NCBI GenBank assembly: GCA_944385435.1
Contig: CALWXG010000004.1
Location: 1 to 64,000, forward strand
Origin: an uncultured Oscillospiraceae bacterium
GTDB taxonomy: Bacteria; Bacillota; Clostridia; Oscillospirales; Oscillospiraceae
Length of the DNA: 64,000 nt
Direction: 5' to 3'
Numbering within the stretch: the first letter of the stretch is position 1; each line of letters opens with the position of its first letter. Made by a program: the position numbers and the translations under genes. The notes below the pieces were generated by a model. It was not told where the DNA came from. It ran no database searches and saw only the letters and a list, made by a program, of their open reading frames with translations. Positions 44,540 to 53,036 of this stretch are shown here, piece by piece.

Positions 44540-45181
44540 TTACCGAAGATCCACATATCTTACGCCATGCTCAGTCCGTTCCACTTTCAGACTCCATTTC
44601 AGGTGAATTTCATTATGAGGAACCACACTCCACAAACGATAGAGTTCCGGCAGAAATACTCCCCAATTTCCGGTCTCTTCTTCCGCATGAGCTGCCCAAA
44701 TCTTGCCTTCCCTCAGTTCAGCCTCTTTGTCTGTCACATTGAGCGAAACCGCTGTGGAACGGCCCATGACACCCGCATCGCTGGCTTTCCACTGGTGTAC
44801 CCGGTAACCCAATGCCGGCGCTTTGCTCGGGTCCTTTTCCTCAGTGAGATTCAAGGCTGCATCAACACACACGTGGTCATATACGATCAGATCCTGCACT
44901 TCTTTCCCCAGCTTGGAGACGTCTTCATAGCGAATTTTCGGCTCACGGCGGGTCCCGTCATTCCGGAACTGGGATGCCGCATGAACGCAGCCGAGGAACC
45001 GGTCCTGTGTCGGGGCAATCAGCCAACGAAATCCGATGTGCTGGCTGGGGTGCCAAAGAAAATAGCTTTTCTCTAGGTTGGCCCAGTGCCAGTCAATCAT
45101 ATCCGGAGTCACACCTTCCAGTTCCCAGTCCAAATGGGTCCAGCCGCGTTCGTCCTGCGTTACTACCATAATTAACTTCAC
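44540..45181 (-). CDS. Short member of the DAPG/phloretin hydrolase family
   Basis: 213 residues. It carries the family's fold signature in compact form: TPDMIDWHWANLEKSYFLWH near residues 25-44, then HPSQH. The zinc-site spacing of PhlG (H, +31, E, then H-x3-E) is nearly kept as H48, E80, H165 and E169. It lacks ~50 N-terminal residues compared with the 259-residue relative at 48619. These enzymes cleave a C-C bond next to a phenolic ring without oxygen. GTG at 45181 is used, but AAGGA lies too close; an ATG four codons later (45169) is a realistic alternative. Confidence 0.72.
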   Translation of the reverse strand: MKLIMVVTQDERGWTHLDWELEGVTPDMIDWHWANLEKSYFLWHPSQHIGFRWLIAPTQDRFLGCVHAASQFRNDGTRREPKIRYEDVSKLGKEVQDLIVYDHVCVDAALNLTEEKDPSKAPALGYRVHQWKASDAGVMGRSTAVSLNVTDKEAELREGKIWAAHAEEETGNWGVFLPELYRLWSVVPHNEIHLKWSLKVERTEHGVRYVDLR

Positions 45182-45326
45182 ATCCTTCCACTGTGTGCCG
45201 CTGTCAGCACCTGTAATCGGCCTCTTTTATTTTTTCACAAAGAGCTTTGGAGGTCATCGTAAGAACAGCACAAACCTTCCCCTCGATTTTTACATTCTTC
45301 GTTCTTTTCGTCCATATACTATGCAC

Positions 45327-45356
45327 AAAAGGCCCGGCATTCAAGCCGGGCCCTTT
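45327..45356 (-). terminator. Terminator of the PucR-type regulator gene
   Basis: Stem GGCCCGGC/GCCGGGCC with A/T-rich arms; on the minus strand it is followed by TTTTGTGC. It separates the regulator from the hydrolase operon. Confidence 0.85.
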
Positions 45357-45357
45357 G

Positions 45358-46932
45358 TCATATTTCAACGTCGCATTCCATTTTTTGTTCCATCTGTTCC
45401 TGCAGAGTTTTCGCCATACAGGCCAGGAGAAAACGCTGATTCTCCTGGCGGTCTGTAAAGTCCAATCCGTACAGGCTCTTCATCCGCTCAATCCGGTACA
45501 GCACACTGTTCTTGTGCATAAACAGTTTTTTCGCCGTTTGAGCCACACTGCAGCCATTCAGAATGTATTGTTCCGCCACATAGCAGTTGTTGGTATTTCC
45601 CTTTCGGTCTCCCTCCGTCACACGCAAGAAACTGGCCGGTGCATAGCTCTCCAGCGGGTTTTCCCTGCGATAACAGTTCACAACATCCAGCAGCGCCACA
45701 TCCCGGTAGAATTTCAGTGGCTGTTCCGTCTGAATTCCCCCCAGCTGCTCCAGCCCGGACAGTTCCAGGGTCCGGGCCGCCTGCATCACCGCCAGACGCA
45801 TATCCTTCAGTTGGCTGAACTGGCCGCTTTCCCCCATTTTCACATGATAGCGCTGACAGAAATAGAGCAACTGCTGCTCCTGCTTCTCCAAACTTTGGGG
45901 CGACGTATCATCTTCCAGATTCAGCGGCACATAGATGTAGATTTTATCCTTATATAAGAATGCCCGTACCCCTTTCAGCACGGTATTGGTATGCTTCAGG
46001 ATTGCCCTGCCCAGCACTCCCGCATCCAGCGCAGCAATCATATACGGAGTGGTAATGCCATCGCTCTGGGCCAGAGACAGCGCCACTTCTCCATCTGTGA
46101 TCAGCCGGCCGAAGATGAAGTCATTGATGGCCACACCGCCCTGATGGCATTCATCCCGCAGCCGGATGGTACTCATTTTCAGCAATTTATCGCAGAAGAT
46201 ACCGAATGTCAGCAGCAATCCTCGGGAAAGAGGGTACTTGGACAGGCACATGTGGACCGACCGCATATTGCCGCCCGGGGTCTCCACATCCACATAGACC
46301 TCCTTGTATTTCCGCTTGGAGGGCCCTGTGGCAATGTGATACCGCTGGCCGGTGGGGAACTGCCCAAACTTCATTTCATCCTCGGACTGCCTGTTTTCAA
46401 TCAGGCTCAGTACCACCTCCGGCGTAGGATCCACACCGGACTTCAGTTGCTCGTAAAATTCGTCCACCTCTCCCACATCACTGGTCCCGGCCAGGAAGGA
46501 AAAACTGGCGTCCTGGATAATCACCGGGTTGCGCAGAAAAGGCTCACTGAGCGTCAGCAGGTCCTGTTCATTCTTCCCTTCCACAATTGCCAGATTCATC
46601 TGATTCTCCCATTGCAGAAACCGAAGAATGAAATCCGACAGCGCACTGCACAGCGTCTCCGGTTTCAGGCAGCTGAGCACACTGATCACATTGGGCTCCA
46701 GCGGCTCTGCCTCCAGTGCGCCGCATTTCAGGAACAGAACATCTTCCTGCCCCTTTGGCACCGGCACAGTATCAGGGAGTACATAGAGAATATCCGACCT
46801 GAACTCCTGCTGACCCGGCCAGGCCATTCTGGCATCGCAGAAGGAGATATCCTGTTTCGTGGCCCCCTGAAGCTCGGCCCCTGAAGCCCACACGTCCTGG
46901 TTGTCCGTCAAAATAGATAAATGCACTCTCAT
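45358..46932 (-). CDS. PucR-family transcriptional regulator
   Basis: 524 residues from the ATG at 46932, six bases after AGGAGG; the frame continues upstream without a site. An N-terminal ligand-sensing region (about 1-280) is followed by a GGDEF-like/CdaR domain and the C-terminal PucR helix-turn-helix (about 470-505: NGCSVAQTAKKLFMHKNSVL, YRIERMKSLYG). It stands between the minus-strand hydrolase/flavodoxin operon and the divergent plus-strand transporter operon, and probably controls both in response to a pathway compound. Confidence 0.88.
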   Translation of the reverse strand: MRVHLSILTDNQDVWASGAELQGATKQDISFCDARMAWPGQQEFRSDILYVLPDTVPVPKGQEDVLFLKCGALEAEPLEPNVISVLSCLKPETLCSALSDFILRFLQWENQMNLAIVEGKNEQDLLTLSEPFLRNPVIIQDASFSFLAGTSDVGEVDEFYEQLKSGVDPTPEVVLSLIENRQSEDEMKFGQFPTGQRYHIATGPSKRKYKEVYVDVETPGGNMRSVHMCLSKYPLSRGLLLTFGIFCDKLLKMSTIRLRDECHQGGVAINDFIFGRLITDGEVALSLAQSDGITTPYMIAALDAGVLGRAILKHTNTVLKGVRAFLYKDKIYIYVPLNLEDDTSPQSLEKQEQQLLYFCQRYHVKMGESGQFSQLKDMRLAVMQAARTLELSGLEQLGGIQTEQPLKFYRDVALLDVVNCYRRENPLESYAPASFLRVTEGDRKGNTNNCYVAEQYILNGCSVAQTAKKLFMHKNSVLYRIERMKSLYGLDFTDRQENQRFLLACMAKTLQEQMEQKMECDVEI

Positions 46933-47361
46933 TTCGTTCCTCCTATTTTCCGTTGAGCGTGTGAATCCTGTGCGTTCAGCTTCTAATCTTAGCACATCTT
47001 CCGTAAAACAAAAGTTTGTTCCTCCCATTTCATCCATTTATTATGTTAAAAAATTGACAATTATATGCTTGTGTGACTGTCTCGGAGTTTCTTTTGCAGC
47101 ATTTTATCTGCATCCAGCCCAAATCTTCTCTGTCGTTTCGTGTGCAAAATACAAAAGCGTCAATTTTTTATCGTTCTTTTTGGGTCAATGCAACGGTGAA
47201 CTCTTGCCCCATAACCGATACAATGGGAACGCTGAACCGAATGCTCCATGGACGGAACGGCGCCGCAGCCCGCAGTGTGTGATCGGCCAATCAACATTGC
47301 ATTTGCAACTATCCAACCCCATTCATGAGAAAAGAACGACTAGTATTTGGAGGGATTACTC
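46933..47361. promoter_or_regulatory. 429-bp divergent control region
   Basis: No gene. AT-rich in its left two thirds, with a TTGACA at about 47055 and several T runs, but no complete promoter I can defend. A TACAAT near 47218 with GTGAAC 17 bases upstream could serve the plus-strand operon. The length suggests several regulator sites. Confidence 0.45.
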
Positions 47362-48600
47362 GTGGATAACAACGCAGCAGCTAAAACATTAGGGAATAAT
47401 GCACCGGCGCAGAAGATTTCCAATGGCCGCGCCATTATGATCCTGGTCATCTGTATGGCGATCATGATCGCCTCCGGCTTTGCCCAATTCAAGTTCCCGC
47501 CCATCCTCACTACCATGCTGGAGTACTACCAGATCGATATGGGTGCATTCAGCATCGTCATGTCTGTCTTCCAGTGGGTATGCATCATTGCCATGGTTCC
47601 CGTCGGCTTGATTCTGAGCCGGATTTCTCCCAAACTGGGCGGCGTCATCGGCGCCGTGGCCATCGTTGTGGGCAACCTGGCCGGTATGTTCGCCAGCACC
47701 ATCGCCTTACTGGTAATCGGCCGTATCATTGAAGGTCTGGGCTACTGCATCCTGCAGGTGCTCACCCAGTCCCTCGTCACCAACGCCTTTAAAGATAACC
47801 CCCTGAAGGGCTCCGCCACCGGCATCCTGAATACGGGCATGCTCATCGGCCAAATGATCCACTACAATGTGTCTGCCAACATTTTGAAGTTCGGCGGCGG
47901 CCTGCGCGGCGTATATATGTACATCATCGTCGTGGTGGCGGTTCTGGCCGTTCTGTGGGCCATTCTCATCAGCGGCAAGACCCAGGCCGTGTCCACCGGT
48001 CCCCAGCTGAGCAAGGCTGAAAAGCGCAAGCACACTCTGGCAGTGTATGCCAGCCGCGACATGTGGCTGGTCGCAATTGCCTGTGCCCTGATCCGCGTGG
48101 CCGTGGCCGGCGTTGGCACCTATATCCCTGCTTATTTGGAAACGGCCCGTGGCATGACCAATGCAGCTGCTTCCGGCATCACTAGCATTGCCACCGCTTT
48201 GGGCATCATTTCTCTGATCGCCTACGGTACGGTGTCCGACATTCTGAAGACCAAGCGAAAACTGATGATCTTCTCCTGCTTCTCCGTCATCGCTGTCTAC
48301 CTCTGCCTGATGAAGCTACCTGTAAATATTATCATCATCGCCATCATTCTCTACGGTACTCTGCCCAGAGCCTTTACCACCCTCACCTTCTCCTGCTATC
48401 CCGAAATCTTTGACGACCCGTCTGTCATTCCCGTGGCGCACTCCCTGGTGCACTTCTGTATGAACCTGGTCTCGGCCATCGGCACCATCGTCTTCGGTTA
48501 TGTGATTGAGCTGATGGGCTACGATGCCCTGTGGATCCTGGTCATGATCCTGGGCGTGCTGGGCGGCATCCTGTGGATCTTCGTGCGCAAAGTCAAGTAA
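47362..48600 (+). CDS. MFS transporter
   Basis: 412 residues; GTG at 47362 chosen because GGAGGG lies seven bases before it. About 12 hydrophobic helices; loop 2/3 reads LILSRISPKLGGVIG and loop 8/9 SDILKTKRKLMIF, as in the CynX/NNP-like part of the family. It is first in an operon with the hydrolase and the flavoprotein, so it probably imports their substrate (inference). Confidence 0.87.
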   Translation: MDNNAAAKTLGNNAPAQKISNGRAIMILVICMAIMIASGFAQFKFPPILTTMLEYYQIDMGAFSIVMSVFQWVCIIAMVPVGLILSRISPKLGGVIGAVAIVVGNLAGMFASTIALLVIGRIIEGLGYCILQVLTQSLVTNAFKDNPLKGSATGILNTGMLIGQMIHYNVSANILKFGGGLRGVYMYIIVVVAVLAVLWAILISGKTQAVSTGPQLSKAEKRKHTLAVYASRDMWLVAIACALIRVAVAGVGTYIPAYLETARGMTNAAASGITSIATALGIISLIAYGTVSDILKTKRKLMIFSCFSVIAVYLCLMKLPVNIIIIAIILYGTLPRAFTTLTFSCYPEIFDDPSVIPVAHSLVHFCMNLVSAIGTIVFGYVIELMGYDALWILVMILGVLGGILWIFVRKVK

Positions 48601-48618
48601 TTCAGGAGGTTTCGCACT

Positions 48619-49398
48619 ATGGCTGTCCCAGTTACACCCCAGGAAATGCAGTCTCCTGAATATAAGTACTATCTTCGGGATATGACCGCACCCGATCCGG
48701 ACCGGTATCTTCAGATTGACCGGGAACCCCTGGATCCCGCCAACGCCCTTACCATTGAACACATGAACGATCTCTTCCTGGATGGCTACCTGCCCGGAGA
48801 GTTCGGCACCTGTGTCCTGCCCAACGGCACCGCCGTGGTGGCAAATCTGCTGAAAATGCCCGGTGTCACCATCGAAATGGTGGACTGGTGGTTCGCGTGG
48901 CATGGCCTGGCCCCCATCCGCTATAAGATGTGGGACAAGGACGAGCACTACGACATTCACACCAGTGATCCGGACCGCCGCAGGAACCCTGCCATTCCCA
49001 TGCGGGAGCGCTACTGGGACACCTTTGACCTGGTCAGCGAGGATAACTTCGGCACTGGCCCCCGGGAAATCAACATTCACTTCCGCAATCCTGCGGACAT
49101 TGGCTTCGATCCTGAGAAACTTGCCGCTTTCGACGGCACCATTATCTGTGCCGGAGATGAGCACGCCCCCACGGTTATGTGTCACTTTGTGCGTCCCATC
49201 CCCGGTGGCGTAGAGTTCCGCAGCCGGTTTTGGGTGGGTTACAGCATCGTGGACGGAAAACCCGTCAAAGTGCTTCCAGAGGGCAAATCTGTTCCCGCTC
49301 AGCAAGGCAAGCTGATGCTCCGCCACAACGTCAAAGAGTACACCAATCTGGCGGCCATTCTGCCGGAGGTCTACGCTGAATTCAAAAATTACTGGTAA
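48619..49398 (+). CDS. 2,4-diacetylphloroglucinol / phloretin hydrolase-family C-C hydrolase
   Basis: 259 residues, CAGGAGG upstream. The core motif VDWWFAWHGLAPIRYKMW is typical of the DAPG-hydrolase family (Pseudomonas PhlG, Eubacterium ramulus phloretin hydrolase). The zinc ligands known for PhlG (H129, E160, H270, E274) have counterparts with the same spacing here: H110, E141 (31 apart, as in PhlG), H236 and E240 (H-x3-E). Phloretin hydrolase splits dihydrochalcones into phloroglucinol and an arylpropionate. The genes next to it (transporter, flavoprotein reductase, enoate reductase) fit a flavonoid or acylphloroglucinol route; the exact substrate is not known. Confidence 0.82.
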   Translation: MAVPVTPQEMQSPEYKYYLRDMTAPDPDRYLQIDREPLDPANALTIEHMNDLFLDGYLPGEFGTCVLPNGTAVVANLLKMPGVTIEMVDWWFAWHGLAPIRYKMWDKDEHYDIHTSDPDRRRNPAIPMRERYWDTFDLVSEDNFGTGPREINIHFRNPADIGFDPEKLAAFDGTIICAGDEHAPTVMCHFVRPIPGGVEFRSRFWVGYSIVDGKPVKVLPEGKSVPAQQGKLMLRHNVKEYTNLAAILPEVYAEFKNYW

Positions 49399-49425
49399 TC
49401 AATTGCCACAGGAGGAACAACCAAC

Positions 49426-50892
49426 ATGATTAGAATGGAATCTGATGTTATCATCGTCGCCCTTGGTCTCTCCGGCATGGCCACCGCTGTGGCCGCTGCG
49501 GAGCAGGGTCTGAGCGTCATTGGCTTTGAAAAGTCCGACGTCACCGGCGGCCAGGCAAACATGGGCATGGGCCCCTTCGCCGTGGAATCCCGGGTACAGC
49601 GCGCCGCCCAGGTCTCCCTGACTCTGGACGAGGCTTACCGCAAGCACATGGAGATCACCGACTATCAGGCCGACGCCCAGTTTGTGTACAAATATTACAA
49701 GAAGTCCGCCGATACCATCGACTGGCTGATGGACATGGGTGTGCGCTTTGAGGTACAGCGCTACTTCCCCCACTCCGAGTGCACTGCCCACAACGTTCTG
49801 CCTGAGGGTGGCGGCCCCACCGGTCCCCGTGCCGCCAGCACCATGGTCAAGCGTCTGACTGAGCGTGCGGAAGAGCTGGGCGTGCAGATGATGCTCCAGT
49901 GCCCGGTGAAGAAGATCCTGGTGGAGGATGGCCGCCCCGTGGGTGTACTGGCCGTCAATGCCGAGGGTGAGGAGATCGAGGCCTATGCTGACGCCATCGT
50001 GGTGGCCACCGGCGGTCTGGGCACCAACCACGCCATGATCAAAGAGGCCTACAATATGGAACTCAGCCCCAACGTGCAGTATCGTCCCATCGTGGGCATC
50101 AACGGCGAGGGTGCCAAGATGGCCTGGGAGGCCGGCGCCGGCAAGAGCCCTCTGGCCTTCGAGTGGACCTGCGGCATCTCCGACAACTTCAACCACATGG
50201 AGTTGGAGGGTGCCTTCCGCGCCAAGCCTGACTTGCTGGTCAACCTCAACGGTGAGCGTTTCATTAACGAGGACGTCGCCGACCACGTGGACTGGGTTGC
50301 CCGCGCCATTCTGAAGCAGCCCCAGCAGGTCGCCTTCATGATTATGGACCAGGCTCGTCTGGATTACCTGAAGAAGTATGGTCCCGAGTATGTGGACCAG
50401 GTCCACGGCGTGGATATGTACAACCGTTTCGAGGAATCCGTCCGTCGCGCTCAGGAAGCCAACTATCCTGATCTCCACATTGCCGACTCCATCGAGGAAC
50501 TGTGTGAGAAGTCCGGCATCAATTGTGAGAACCTGAAGAAGACCCTGGCGGAGTACAACCACGCCTGTGCCACTGGCCGCGATGATGTGCTGGGCAAGGA
50601 TCCCAAATACCTTTTCCCGGTCTCTACGCCCAAATACTACTGCTGCAAGATCGTGCTTCAGACCAACAGCCCTTCCGGCGGCATCATGGTCAACCGCAAT
50701 CTGGAGGTTCTGGACCCCAACGGCAAAGTCATTCCCGGGTTCTATGCTGTGGGCATGGATGCTGCCGTTATCGCTTTCGGCGGTCGTTATCCCATGTGCC
50801 TGCCCGGCGGCAATATGGGCTTCTGCCTCAACGGCGGTCGAATTTGTGCCGAAAACATCGCCAGCTATCTGGATGCTCTGGATAACCAGTAA
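49426..50892 (+). CDS. FAD-dependent oxidoreductase, fumarate-reductase/3-ketosteroid dehydrogenase-like
   Basis: 488 residues, CAGGAGG upstream. N-terminal FAD fold (DVIIVALGLSGMATAVAAAE) where the first glycine of G-x-G-x-x-G is Ala, then GFEKSDVTGGQANMG. The second FAD segment is IVVATGGLGTN, and the C-terminal FAD motif ends GGNMGFCLNGGRICAENIA. The substrate-binding cap lies between about 130 and 370. No signal peptide or heme/flavin-attachment site, so it is cytosolic. The class reduces C=C bonds next to a carbonyl; here it follows the C-C hydrolase gene and may act on a ring or enone of the pathway. Confidence 0.85.
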   Translation: MIRMESDVIIVALGLSGMATAVAAAEQGLSVIGFEKSDVTGGQANMGMGPFAVESRVQRAAQVSLTLDEAYRKHMEITDYQADAQFVYKYYKKSADTIDWLMDMGVRFEVQRYFPHSECTAHNVLPEGGGPTGPRAASTMVKRLTERAEELGVQMMLQCPVKKILVEDGRPVGVLAVNAEGEEIEAYADAIVVATGGLGTNHAMIKEAYNMELSPNVQYRPIVGINGEGAKMAWEAGAGKSPLAFEWTCGISDNFNHMELEGAFRAKPDLLVNLNGERFINEDVADHVDWVARAILKQPQQVAFMIMDQARLDYLKKYGPEYVDQVHGVDMYNRFEESVRRAQEANYPDLHIADSIEELCEKSGINCENLKKTLAEYNHACATGRDDVLGKDPKYLFPVSTPKYYCCKIVLQTNSPSGGIMVNRNLEVLDPNGKVIPGFYAVGMDAAVIAFGGRYPMCLPGGNMGFCLNGGRICAENIASYLDALDNQ

Positions 50893-50922
50893 TCTACTAT
50901 CAACGATTCTTTCCCTTACTAA

Positions 50923-50956
50923 CACTTACAGCAGCCCGAATGGGCTGCTGTAAGTG
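50923..50956 (+). terminator. Terminator of the transporter-hydrolase-flavoprotein operon
   Basis: A perfect 15-bp stem CACTTACAGCAGCCC/GGGCTGCTGTAAGTG with loop GAAT, followed by CTCTTATAAG. Confidence 0.88.
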
Positions 50957-51108
50957 CTCTTATAAGACACTCTACCTCAGGCATTCTCCTCACAATATAT
51001 TTTAACCCATTCCCTCAAATCAGTTCACTGTAAAAAATAACAGCGTTTCATAGGATGGAAAAGCGCACTTTTTTCTTATCTGACGTTCAATTACGTTGGG
51101 AATGCTGG

Positions 51109-51114
51109 TATAGT
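51109..51114 (+). promoter_or_regulatory. Probable -10 element of the second PucR-type gene
   Basis: TATAGT, with TTCAAT 17 bases upstream as a weak -35. The rest of 50957-51239 is AT-rich, with no gene apart from the leader. Confidence 0.45.
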
Positions 51115-51239
51115 TAAAAGTTATGTGCGCCTTGGGCGGTGCTTGCCTGCCCTTTGGCTGTCCCTATAACTGCTCAACACAGGACTCTGTGCAATGCCAG
51201 TTAGTGATATGCTGCTTTTTTATTCCCGGAGGTATTGTA

Positions 51240-52853
51240 ATGAAATACCATCTCTCATCTCTTGCACTGTGGCTTCCCTCAACACTGCAAAAACAGGTTC
51301 AGCTACAGGCAGCAGGAAGAGACCCCCAGTTTACTGATGTCCGGTGGATTGGTACAAACCATCCCGTCCGGGCATACAACCCGGACTTTCTCTATGTTGG
51401 CAACCCTGACTCTGTGTCCGATCTGGATTTTGAAAAGTCGGACATCTGGGTCCTTACTGTCTCGCCGGTATTACGCAGCCAGGGAAAGCTCCTCGTTCTC
51501 CCGGAGCCAACACTTGGCATTTTCGATGTGTATGAGGCACTGCGCCAGGCGCTTTATGACCTGAACCAGTGGATCATCACGCTGGATACAGCCGTCATTG
51601 AGGAAAAATCCCTGCAGACGCTGCTCACACTCAGTCAGTCCATATTGCAAAATCCCATTGTAATATTCGACCCCTCTTTTCACGTGCTGGCTGTCACTGA
51701 TACTTTTTCCAAGTCAGACGTTCCCGTGTATAATGTCATCCAGGCCGGAAAGGCAGATCCTGAGACCATTCTCCGACTCCAGGCTGTAAACCGTTCTCCC
51801 TTAACGCCGCTCGGCAATAATTTCTTTTACCAACAAACCGATGAAATCTCTGGAATTCCCGAATTGTTCATTCATATCGACAGCCGCAGCGGTGCGCTTC
51901 TGGCCAGGGTTAATGTACATTGCCGCAAGCAATCCCTCACTTCCGGATTCCGGCATTTACTGTCCTTTTTTCTCTCCCGGGCTGCCCTGGTTCTGGAAAA
52001 GCAGCAGTCTGGAAATCCAGTGCGGAGTCTGGACGATTATTTCTTCCAGCGCCTAATTGACGGGGCCAGCAACATCGAGGAAATTGCCTCTGTCTTGGAT
52101 ATTCCTGTCCAAGGAGAATTCATGATTATATGCCTGAACGTGGACGGCTGCGACTCCACCAAAATTGTTAATCTGGCGTCCCAGATTGAACTCATGATCC
52201 CCTCATCGCGTCCATTTCTCTACGAAAAGCAGCTCCTGGTCTTTTTGGGCATCAGCTCCACAAACCAGAGCTCTCTGGATTTCTGGAATTACCAAGAGCA
52301 ACGTCTCTCTGATCTCACCGCAGCGCTTGGCCTTCAAATTGGTGTGAGCAATCTTTTTCACTCCCTGAACCATCTGAAACTATACTGTCAGCAAGCCCTT
52401 GCAGCCATGCGCGCCGCCGCAAAAGTAGATTTCTCGCGCTGGAGTTTTCACTCCGGCCATGGCGGTTCCCCAGATCTTTGCTTTTATCAGCATATTGCCG
52501 CGTACGACATGGTGGATTACCTGAGGACCCGATATCCTCTTCAGGGGATCGGAACACCGACCTACTGGCTCATGCGGAAGCATGACCTTCAGCGCGGCAA
52601 CAACAACTGCCGCCTCCTCACACTCTACCTGAAAAATGACTGTCAGGCTGCCCCAACTGCAGAAATTATCCACATGCATCGGAACAGCATTGTCTATCGG
52701 ATCAACAAAATGTCCGAACAGTATCATTTGGATTTGAAAGATCCTCAATTCAAATTTCTCTTCCTGATGTCTGCCATTGCAGATGAGGCAGCCACTGCAT
52801 TCCAATCTTCTGAATCGGATACTGCCCCAGAAGCGGTCAATCACACAGAATAA
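51240..52853 (+). CDS. PucR-family transcriptional regulator (second copy)
   Basis: 537 residues, start nine bases after GGAGG. Same plan as the regulator at 45358: sensing region, middle CdaR/GGDEF-like part, and C-terminal HTH (TAEIIHMHRNSIVYRINKMS). The shared stretch LLTLSQSILQNPIVIFDPSF corresponds to LLTLSEPFLRNPVIIQDASF there, so they are diverged paralogues. It lies directly upstream of the enoate-reductase-like gene, which it probably regulates. Confidence 0.87.
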   Translation: MKYHLSSLALWLPSTLQKQVQLQAAGRDPQFTDVRWIGTNHPVRAYNPDFLYVGNPDSVSDLDFEKSDIWVLTVSPVLRSQGKLLVLPEPTLGIFDVYEALRQALYDLNQWIITLDTAVIEEKSLQTLLTLSQSILQNPIVIFDPSFHVLAVTDTFSKSDVPVYNVIQAGKADPETILRLQAVNRSPLTPLGNNFFYQQTDEISGIPELFIHIDSRSGALLARVNVHCRKQSLTSGFRHLLSFFLSRAALVLEKQQSGNPVRSLDDYFFQRLIDGASNIEEIASVLDIPVQGEFMIICLNVDGCDSTKIVNLASQIELMIPSSRPFLYEKQLLVFLGISSTNQSSLDFWNYQEQRLSDLTAALGLQIGVSNLFHSLNHLKLYCQQALAAMRAAAKVDFSRWSFHSGHGGSPDLCFYQHIAAYDMVDYLRTRYPLQGIGTPTYWLMRKHDLQRGNNNCRLLTLYLKNDCQAAPTAEIIHMHRNSIVYRINKMSEQYHLDLKDPQFKFLFLMSAIADEAATAFQSSESDTAPEAVNHTE

Positions 52854-52878
52854 CCCTGAGCCGAAATCGTCACTTTGT

Positions 52879-52897
52879 CAGATACGAAACGTGTCTG
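52879..52897 (+). promoter_or_regulatory. Inverted repeat upstream of the enoate-reductase gene
   Basis: CAGATACG-AAA-CGTGTCTG, one mismatch in 8 bp; candidate operator. A TATATACT sequence lies further down near 52955. Confidence 0.4.
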
Positions 52898-53036
52898 GAA
52901 TTTCATGGATGCTACTTTGTCGTTTCTGACGGTGTCTTAAAGCAATTCCCCCTATATACTGAATACAGGCTTTATCGTACTTATTATTCACATTTCAAAT
53001 TGCATTCGTGTAAAAATCTAACTGGAGGGATGATTT

